40,561 nt of DNA from Planctomycetota bacterium (lineage in GTDB: Bacteria; Planctomycetota; Planctomycetia; Pirellulales; Pirellulaceae), in NCBI GenBank assembly GCA_027622275.1, contig JAQBZB010000048.1, positions 1 through 40,561 on the forward strand. The letters run 5' to 3'. The number at the start of each line of letters is the position of its first letter. The stretch's first letter is position 1. This document shows, piece after piece, positions 34,869 to 40,561 of the stretch. A program made the position numbers and the translations under genes. A model generated the notes under the pieces. That model had not been told where the DNA came from and searched no databases. It was given only the letters and a program-made list of their open reading frames with translations.

Positions 34869-37166
34869 ATGAACTCCATTGTCTCGAAACTACTTCCGCA
34901 ACTCTACGAACGTACCGGCCCGCTCACGAGCGACCTGCTGCTGACACCCGGCGAGTTTGGGCTCGGCAAAGTGCCGCTGAAGCAAAAGCCCGACGCCACA
35001 ACAACGGTGGTCTGCGGATACTGTTCGACCGGATGCGGGCTCAACATCCACTTGAAGGACGGAGCAGCCATCAACCTCACGCCGAGTGCCGATTATCCCG
35101 TGAATCTGGGCATGGCATGTCCAAAGGGCTGGGAGGCGCTGACCGTTCTGGACTCGCCGCATCGAGCTACGACGCCGCTACGTCGTAACTCGAAGGGCAA
35201 GCTCGTGGCCGTCGATTGGGACCGCGCGATGCAGGAGTTCTGCGGGCGTTTCAAAACGATCCAAGCGGAACACGGCAACGAGTCCGTCGCGTTTCTTAGC
35301 ACCGGCCAGATCGCAACCGAAGAGATGGTGCTGCTCGGAAGTCTCGCCAAGTTCGGCATGGGGATGTTGCATGGCGACGGTAACACGCGGCAGTGCATGG
35401 CGACCTCTGCGGTCGCCTACAAGCAGTCCTTCGGCTTCGACGCGCCGCCGTATTCGTACGCGGATTTTGAAGCGTCGGACGTCATTGTCCTGATCGGATC
35501 GAACCTCTGCCTGGCCCATCCCATCATGTGGCAACGCGTCTGCCGCAATCCGCACAATCCCGAGATCATTGTCGTCGATCCACGTCGCACCGAGACCGCG
35601 ATGTGTGCCACGCAGCATCTGGCGCTCAACCCGAAGTCCGATCTCGAACTGCTCTATGGCATCGCCAACATTCTCATCCAAAGCGGCTGGATCGACGAGA
35701 GCTACATCGAACGGCACACCACCGGCTTTGACGAATTCAAGGCCTTCGTCGCTCCGTACACTCCGGCACGCGTAGCTCGTGTCACCGGCCTGTCGATCGG
35801 TGACTTGCAACGCTTCGCCGGAACGATCCACGCAGGCAAGCGCGTGTCGTTCTGGTGGACGATGGGAGTCAATCAGAGCTACCAGGGAGTTCGCACCGCC
35901 CAGGCGATCATCAATCTGGCCTTGATGACAGGAAGCATCGGCCGACCGGGTACGGGAGCCAACTCGATCACCGGCCAGTGCAATGCGATGGGCTCGCGAT
36001 TGTTCAGCAACACGACCAACCTGCTCGGCGGCCGTGACTTTCAGAATGCCTCGCACCGCAACACGGTTGCCGACATCTTGGGCATCGACGCGAATCGCAT
36101 TCCCGATAAGAACAGCCTGGCTTACTCAGACATCATCGAGGGCATCTTACGAGGCAAGATCAAGGGGCTGTGGGTGATCTGCACGAACCCGGCCCACTCG
36201 TGGATCAACCAGAACACCTGCCACGACATTCTCGATCGACTTGATTTCCTCGTCGTCCAGGACATGTACGCGAACACCGAGACGGCCGAGCGAGCGAACC
36301 TTGTGTTACCGGCGGCCGGCTGGGGTGAGAAGGAAGGAACGTTCATCAACTCGGAGCGACGTGTTGGGCTGCTGAAGAAGGTCGCGCGGGTGCCGGGGCA
36401 GGCGCTCGCCGACTTCTCCATCTTCAAACTTGTCGCTCAATACTGGGGATGCGGCGAGATGTTCAACACTTGGAACGAGCCCGAGGACGTCTTTCAAACG
36501 ATGAAAGAACTGTCCCGCCACCAACCGTGTGATATCACCGGCATGCGCGACTATCGGATGTTGGATGAATGCGGCGGAATCCAATGGCCGTTTGAGGAAG
36601 ACAGGGAGAGGGGGAGTGGGGGAGAGGGGGACAGAACCGAGGCGAATGCGAACCAGATTTGTTCGACACTCCCCATCTCCCCATCTCCCCATCTCCCCCT
36701 CTCAATCCGCCTCTTCAGCGACGGCAAGTTCTATCACGAAGACGGCCGGGCGAAGTTTCTGTTCGAAGAGCCGCGCGAGATGCCGGAGAAGCCGAACGCC
36801 AGTTTCCCGTACCTGTTGTTGACGGGACGGGGCACGGCTTCGCAGTGGCATACACAAACTCGTACCAGAAATTCGTCGACGCTGCGGACGCTCTACCCCA
36901 AGGACATCTACGTCGAGATCAACACCGAAGATGCAGCTCGCGAGAAGATCGTGCCAAACCAGTGGGTGACGGTCGAGTCGCAGCGCGGGCGAGTGCGCGC
37001 GAAAGCTTTCGTCACGCGAATCGTTCGACCCGGCCAGGTCTTCATCCCGATGCATTACGAGAACGCCAACAAGCTCACTCATGCCCATTTTGACCCTTAC
37101 TCGAAGCAACCTTCCTACAAAGACTGTGCAGTGCGAATCAGGCATCCCGAACCGTGGGATGACTGA
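34869..37166 (+). CDS. nasA: Molybdopterin nitrate reductase, NasA/NarB-type (assimilatory)
   Basis: 765 residues. The N-terminal [4Fe-4S] site is C49, C52, C56 and C84 ([13 protein letters not shown], then [10 protein letters not shown]). The molybdenum ligand is likely C176 in [18 protein letters not shown]. Molybdopterin-binding stretches include [33 protein letters not shown] and [20 protein letters not shown]. The C-terminal dinucleotide-binding domain begins with [17 protein letters not shown]. No Tat signal, so it is cytoplasmic and reduces nitrate to nitrite. Residues ~578-612 (36600-36705) are a Gly/Ser/Pro-rich insert encoded by a repeat. The membrane ferredoxin gene upstream supplies electrons; nirB follows after a hairpin. 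Confidence 0.92.
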   Translation: MNSIVSKLLPQLYERTGPLTSDLLLTPGEFGLGKVPLKQKPDATTTVVCGYCSTGCGLNIHLKDGAAINLTPSADYPVNLGMACPKGWEALTVLDSPHRATTPLRRNSKGKLVAVDWDRAMQEFCGRFKTIQAEHGNESVAFLSTGQIATEEMVLLGSLAKFGMGMLHGDGNTRQCMATSAVAYKQSFGFDAPPYSYADFEASDVIVLIGSNLCLAHPIMWQRVCRNPHNPEIIVVDPRRTETAMCATQHLALNPKSDLELLYGIANILIQSGWIDESYIERHTTGFDEFKAFVAPYTPARVARVTGLSIGDLQRFAGTIHAGKRVSFWWTMGVNQSYQGVRTAQAIINLALMTGSIGRPGTGANSITGQCNAMGSRLFSNTTNLLGGRDFQNASHRNTVADILGIDANRIPDKNSLAYSDIIEGILRGKIKGLWVICTNPAHSWINQNTCHDILDRLDFLVVQDMYANTETAERANLVLPAAGWGEKEGTFINSERRVGLLKKVARVPGQALADFSIFKLVAQYWGCGEMFNTWNEPEDVFQTMKELSRHQPCDITGMRDYRMLDECGGIQWPFEEDRERGSGGEGDRTEANANQICSTLPISPSPHLPLSIRLFSDGKFYHEDGRAKFLFEEPREMPEKPNASFPYLLLTGRGTASQWHTQTRTRNSSTLRTLYPKDIYVEINTEDAAREKIVPNQWVTVESQRGRVRAKAFVTRIVRPGQVFIPMHYENANKLTHAHFDPYSKQPSYKDCAVRIRHPEPWDD
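36603..36703 (+). repeat. In-frame low-complexity insert within nasA
   Basis: AGGGAGAGGGGGAGTGGGGG and a purine-rich run are mirrored about 35 bases later by CTCCCCATCTCC repeated three times and a CCCCCTCTC end. It can form an imperfect hairpin. It adds roughly 34 residues ([11 protein letters not shown]... to ...SPHLPLSIR) without breaking the frame. The same CCCCATCTCC motif lies in nirB at 39829-39868. Confidence 0.7.
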
Positions 37167-37173
37167 ACGCATT

Positions 37174-37240
37174 CGTTTAACGGCAAGCCGAAGGCGACCG
37201 CCCGAGGAAGACCGGGTCGCCTTCGGCTTGCCGTTAAACG
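37174..37240. repeat. Hairpin repeat, CGTTTAAC family, copy 2
   Basis: CGTTTAACGGCAAGCCGAAG with its continuation GCGACC is mirrored exactly by GGTCGCCTTCGGCTTGCCGT and TAAACG (26-base perfect arms, 15-base loop). It lies between the nasA stop (37166) and nirB start (37282). The ends match copy 1 at 32215. It could stabilise or attenuate the downstream nirB message. Confidence 0.75.
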
Positions 37241-37281
37241 AGATGAAGCGAGACGGAATACTTATCCTGAAAGCAAAATCA

Positions 37282-40200
37282 ATGATCACCAAGAACATGG
37301 AAACGATTGTTGTCGTCGGCAACGGGATGGTCGGCCATCGCTTCTGCGAGAAGCTGGTCGAATTCGACACGACCAAGCAATATCGTGTCGTCACGTTCTG
37401 TGAAGAGCCGCGGGCTGCGTACGACCGCGTGGGACTGACCTCGTTCTTCGCGCATCGTGACGCCGAAAAGCTAATGCTCGCGAATCTTGAGTGGTATCGG
37501 CGCAACGGCATCGAATTGCACATCGGCGACCGCGCGAACACAATCGATCGCGGGAAGCAACGAGTCGTTTCGGACACAGGGCACGAGATCAAATACGACC
37601 ACGTCGTGCTTGCGACAGGTTCCTTTCCCTTCGTGCCGCCGATCGCAGGGATCAAGCTGCGCGGCGTGTTCGTCTATCGCACGATCGAGGACCTGCAACG
37701 GATCATCGCCTACGGACAGCACGTCAAGAAGGCGGCCGTGATCGGCGGCGGCTTGCTCGGTCTCGAAGCCGCGAAGGCCGCACATGACTTGGGCCTCGAG
37801 ACACACGTCGTCGAATTCAGCAGCCGATTGATGCCGCGGCAGATTGACGACGCTGGGTCGCGACTGCTCGTCAAACGCATCGAAGATCTTGGCGTGAAGG
37901 TCCACCTGAACAAAGGGACCAAGGAGGTGCAAGGCAACGGTTGTGTTGAGCGGATGGTGTTCAGCGACGGCGAGACGCTCGACATCGACATGATCCTCGT
38001 GTCGGCTGGCATCCGGCCTCGCGACGAGTTGGCGAAAGCCTGCGGAATCAAGGTGGGCGAGCGAGGTGGCATCATGGTCAACGATCAGCTGCAAACATCG
38101 GATGCGCAAATCTACGCGATTGGTGAATGCGCGTTGCATGCGGGAATGGTCTACGGTTTGGTCGCACCCGGCTACGAAATGGCGGAAGTCGTGGCGAAGA
38201 ACTTCTGCGGCGAGGACGTTTCCTTTCGCGGCACGGACCTGTCGACGAAGCTGAAGCTGATGGGAGTCGATGTCGCGAGCTTCGGTAACCATGAAGCCGG
38301 GCCAGAAATCGCCACGCCGCTCGTCTATGAAGACCCCTTTGGCGGCGTCTATAAGAAATTGTTGTTCAACCACGCAGGGACGAAGTTGCTGGGGGGAATT
38401 CTGGTTGGCGACGCCTCGGATTACGGCACGTTGTCGATGTTGGCGAAAAGTCCCGATCCCTTGCCGTATCAACCGGGCGAGTTGATCCTGGGAAGCGGTG
38501 GCGGCACGGCCATCGGCGGGATCGACAGTTTCGCGGACGAAGCTCAAGTCTGCTCGTGCAATAACGTCACCAAGGGAGATATTTGCGCCGCGATTCGCCA
38601 AGGGGATCTCTCGACACTTGCTGAAGTCAAAGGTTGCACGAGAGCCGGGACCGGGTGCGGCGGTTGTCTGCCGTTGGTGACCGATCTGTTGAACGAAGAG
38701 CTTTCCGCCGCTGGCAAGAGTGTCAACAAGAATCTTTGCGAACACTTCGCCTATACGCGGCAAGAGCTGTACGAAATCGTTCGCGTCAAGCAGATCAAGA
38801 CGTTCGACGAGTTGATCCGCAGCCACGGTACTGGCAACGGCTGTGAGATTTGCAAGCCGGCGGTGACCTCGATTCTGGCCGGAATCTGGAATGAGCAAAT
38901 CACCGAGCGAGATCAGCACACGCTGCAAGACACCAACGACCGCTTCCTCGCCAACATCCAGCGAGGCGGCCTCTATTCGGTCGTGCCCCGCGTCCCCGGC
39001 GGCGAGATCACTCCAGACAAGCTGATGGTGCTCGGCCAGGTTGCCAAGAAGTATGGCCTGTACACCAAGATCACGGGAGGCCAACGCGTCGATCTGTTCG
39101 GTGCGCAAGTGCAGCAATTGCCCGATATTTGGGAGGAGCTTGTCGAAGCGGGCTTCGAAAGCGGGCATGCGTATGGCAAGGCGTTGCGAACCGTGAAGAG
39201 CTGCGTCGGCACGACGTGGTGCCGCTACGGCGTGCAAGATTCCGTCGGCTTCGCGATTCGGCTCGAAGAGCGCTATCGCGGCATCCGCGCTCCACACAAG
39301 ATCAAGATGGCGGTCTCGGGGTGTGTCCGCGAATGTGCGGAAGCCCAGTGCAAAGACATCGGCTTGGTGGCAACCGAAACCGGCTATAACTTGTACGTCT
39401 GCGGCAACGGCGGTGCTCAGCCGCGACACGCCGAGCTACTGGCCACCGACCTCGATGAAGAGACAGCCATCCGCTACATCGACCGCTTTATGATCTACTA
39501 CATTCGGACCGCGGACAAACTGAATCGCACGGCCGTGTGGGTCGAGAAGATGGAAGGTGGCATCGAGCACCTGAAGGAGGTCGTCATCAACGACAGTCTC
39601 GGCATCTGCGCCGAATTGGAAGAGCAAATGCAGTTCCTGGTGGATACTTACAAATGCGAGTGGAAGGAAGTGGTGAACGATCCGGAGAAGCGGAAGCGGT
39701 TCCGCCAGTTCGTCAACACCAACGAATCAGAGCCCGGCATCGAAATCATTCCCCAACGCGACCAACAACGCCCCGCCGACTGGCCCAAAGACTTCGTCCC
39801 CATCTCGTCACTAACCCGCGCACGCAGACTCTCCCCCTCTCCCGATCTCCCCCTCTCCCCATCTCCTAACACCAACGGCCGCAAGCCCGCCCCCAACACG
39901 ACATGGATCAAAGTCGGAGCCACCTCAGACTTCCCCAAGGACGGCGGAGCCACGATCAAGTATGGCGAAGTTCAAATCGCCGTCTTTAACTTCACCAGCC
40001 GAGGCCAGTGGTATGCCTGTCAGAACATGTGCCCCCACAAGAATGCGTTTGTGCTCGCTCGTGGCATCATTGGTAGCACGGGTGAAACGCCAAAGGTCTC
40101 CTGCCCTATGCACAAGAGACCATTCTCGTTGCAAACCGGCGAGTCGTTGTCGGGAGAAGACTTCTCCGTCAAAGTCTTTCCCGTGAAGATCGAAGCCGAC

Positions 40201-40320
40201 GAGGTCTACCTTCTGCTCCCATCCCAAGCTCAGCTCGACGCCCTGCTCGCGACCGACTTGCATTGTGTTCGCGATTGCCGAGAGAAGCAGCCCGCGACGC
40301 CAGAACTTGCCGTTGTGTAG
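37282..40320 (+). CDS. nirB: Nitrite reductase NirB-NirD fusion (assimilatory, NAD(P)H)
   Basis: 1012 residues from ATG 37282; the frame is open upstream, but that part is a repeat. The N-terminus holds the FAD/NAD(P)H oxidoreductase domain (IVVVGNGMVGHRFC near residue 8, VIGGGLLGLEAAKAAHDLGL). Next are BFD-like [2Fe-2S] segments (VCSCNNVTKGDICAAIRQG, then GCTRAGTGCGGCLPLV). The siroheme/[4Fe-4S] nitrite reductase half follows, with CVGTTWCRYG and SGCVRECAEAQCKDIGL. A Pro/Ser linker (about residues 845-865) leads to a C-terminal Rieske domain with CPHKN and CPMH, the small-subunit NirD function. It reduces nitrite to ammonium with six electrons from NAD(P)H, in the cytoplasm. nasA lies upstream. 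Confidence 0.93.
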   Translation: MITKNMETIVVVGNGMVGHRFCEKLVEFDTTKQYRVVTFCEEPRAAYDRVGLTSFFAHRDAEKLMLANLEWYRRNGIELHIGDRANTIDRGKQRVVSDTGHEIKYDHVVLATGSFPFVPPIAGIKLRGVFVYRTIEDLQRIIAYGQHVKKAAVIGGGLLGLEAAKAAHDLGLETHVVEFSSRLMPRQIDDAGSRLLVKRIEDLGVKVHLNKGTKEVQGNGCVERMVFSDGETLDIDMILVSAGIRPRDELAKACGIKVGERGGIMVNDQLQTSDAQIYAIGECALHAGMVYGLVAPGYEMAEVVAKNFCGEDVSFRGTDLSTKLKLMGVDVASFGNHEAGPEIATPLVYEDPFGGVYKKLLFNHAGTKLLGGILVGDASDYGTLSMLAKSPDPLPYQPGELILGSGGGTAIGGIDSFADEAQVCSCNNVTKGDICAAIRQGDLSTLAEVKGCTRAGTGCGGCLPLVTDLLNEELSAAGKSVNKNLCEHFAYTRQELYEIVRVKQIKTFDELIRSHGTGNGCEICKPAVTSILAGIWNEQITERDQHTLQDTNDRFLANIQRGGLYSVVPRVPGGEITPDKLMVLGQVAKKYGLYTKITGGQRVDLFGAQVQQLPDIWEELVEAGFESGHAYGKALRTVKSCVGTTWCRYGVQDSVGFAIRLEERYRGIRAPHKIKMAVSGCVRECAEAQCKDIGLVATETGYNLYVCGNGGAQPRHAELLATDLDEETAIRYIDRFMIYYIRTADKLNRTAVWVEKMEGGIEHLKEVVINDSLGICAELEEQMQFLVDTYKCEWKEVVNDPEKRKRFRQFVNTNESEPGIEIIPQRDQQRPADWPKDFVPISSLTRARRLSPSPDLPLSPSPNTNGRKPAPNTTWIKVGATSDFPKDGGATIKYGEVQIAVFNFTSRGQWYACQNMCPHKNAFVLARGIIGSTGETPKVSCPMHKRPFSLQTGESLSGEDFSVKVFPVKIEADEVYLLLPSQAQLDALLATDLHCVRDCREKQPATPELAVV
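39829..39868 (+). repeat. In-frame low-complexity linker repeat in nirB
   Basis: CTCCCCCTCTCCCGATCTCC followed by CCCTCTCCCCATCTCC encodes LSPSPDLPLSPSPN, joining the NirB and NirD-like parts. It shares its unit with the nasA insert at 36603-36703. It seems to have been added from a dispersed CT-rich repeat rather than derived from ancestral coding sequence. Confidence 0.6.
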
Positions 40321-40325
40321 TTTGC

Positions 40326-40384
40326 GTAGGGTGCGGCGTTGGCCGCACCATTCAATCTGAAGGTGCGGCTCGCCGACACCCTAC
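40326..40384 (+). terminator. Inverted repeat after nirB (possible terminator)
   Basis: GTAGGGTGCGGCGTTGGCCG (from 40326) is partly mirrored by GGTGCGGCTCGCCGACACCC with TAC ending at 40384; arms of about 23 bases with several mismatches. It begins five bases after the nirB stop, with TTGCTTT after it. It could terminate the nitrate cluster. The GTAGGGTG...CACCCTAC ends also look like a dispersed repeat. Bases 40385-40561 hold no gene I can support. Confidence 0.45.
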
Positions 40385-40561
40385 TTGCTTTAATATGGCC
40401 GAATGTTGCGGCACGTAGGGTTCGAACGGGTTCGCCGCCGAGAGCGCCAACCTGGGGTGTTCAGTTTGGTGCTGTCGATGCGGATCAGGACGATGTCGTT
40501 TCTGTTCCGCATGAAGTTCTTCGTTGGACTCCTGTCCCCCAACGAGCTTGTCTCGTTGGAG

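Noticed and set aside
37471-39429. 652-residue minus-strand ORF opposite nirB
   Set aside because: A shadow of the GC-rich nirB codons; translated sequence has no motif, while the plus strand is plainly NirB.
40385-40561. Gene start or end at the right edge
   Set aside because: Frames on both strands are open over short stretches only and none shows a family pattern; too little sequence to call.

Overview
The window reads as a piece of a planctomycete chromosome, probably from the Pirellulales/Pirellulaceae side. The grounds are a Tat-exported DUF1501 protein, a paired DUF1552 protein and large DUF1592/1587/1588/1585 c-type cytochrome protein, a high-GC genome with many non-Shine-Dalgarno starts, and several intergenic hairpin repeats of the kind common in that phylum. 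Taxonomy is inferred from gene families only.

Layout. Bases 1-1.7 kb hold the tail of an unidentified gene, a tRNA-Gly(CCC) with promoter and terminator, what looks like the decayed remains of a type I restriction-modification locus, and a small BON-domain gene. From 1.7 to 6.4 kb a two-gene operon on the minus strand encodes a YhaO-like metallophosphoesterase with several metal ligands replaced and a YhaN-like SMC/Rad50-type ATPase. At 6.75-9.2 kb is a long 2OG-Fe(II) oxygenase. From 9.3 to 11.3 kb a minus-strand operon encodes a TIR-domain protein, an unknown protein and a second unknown protein. The first two are joined by a -1 frame junction that would make one long TIR fusion. A lactate permease follows. 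From 13.4 to 15.2 kb lies a complete, compact BamHI-type restriction-modification system: an 81-aa C-protein-like regulator, a clear BamHI homologue and a convergent DNA methyltransferase. Near-identical 19-bp palindromes lie upstream of the regulator and of the methyltransferase.

From 15.3 to 19.5 kb are housekeeping genes: a class IV aminotransferase, a Gfo/Idh/MocA oxidoreductase and accB-accC for fatty-acid synthesis. From 19.5 to 30.6 kb come the DUF1501 protein, a kinase-gene remnant bordered by a MITE-like element, dnaE, a secreted HMA-like protein, the DUF1592-family/DUF1552 pair and a small hypothetical gene.

The last 10 kb form a nitrate assimilation cluster. It contains narK (divergent), a fused four-cluster ferredoxin/eight-helix membrane anchor of DmsB-DmsC type, a NasA/NarB-type molybdenum nitrate reductase and a NirB-NirD fusion. 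A plausible route is import of nitrate by NarK, reduction to nitrite by NasA with electrons from the membrane module, and reduction to ammonium by NirBD. The same low-complexity CCCCATCTCC-type repeat appears in frame inside both nasA and nirB.

The most promising accessory content is the TIR operon with its frame junction, followed by the BamHI-like C-R-M system and the degenerate YhaO. The decayed hsd remnant, TIR operon and C-R-M system suggest that 0.4-15.2 kb is a hotspot for defence genes.
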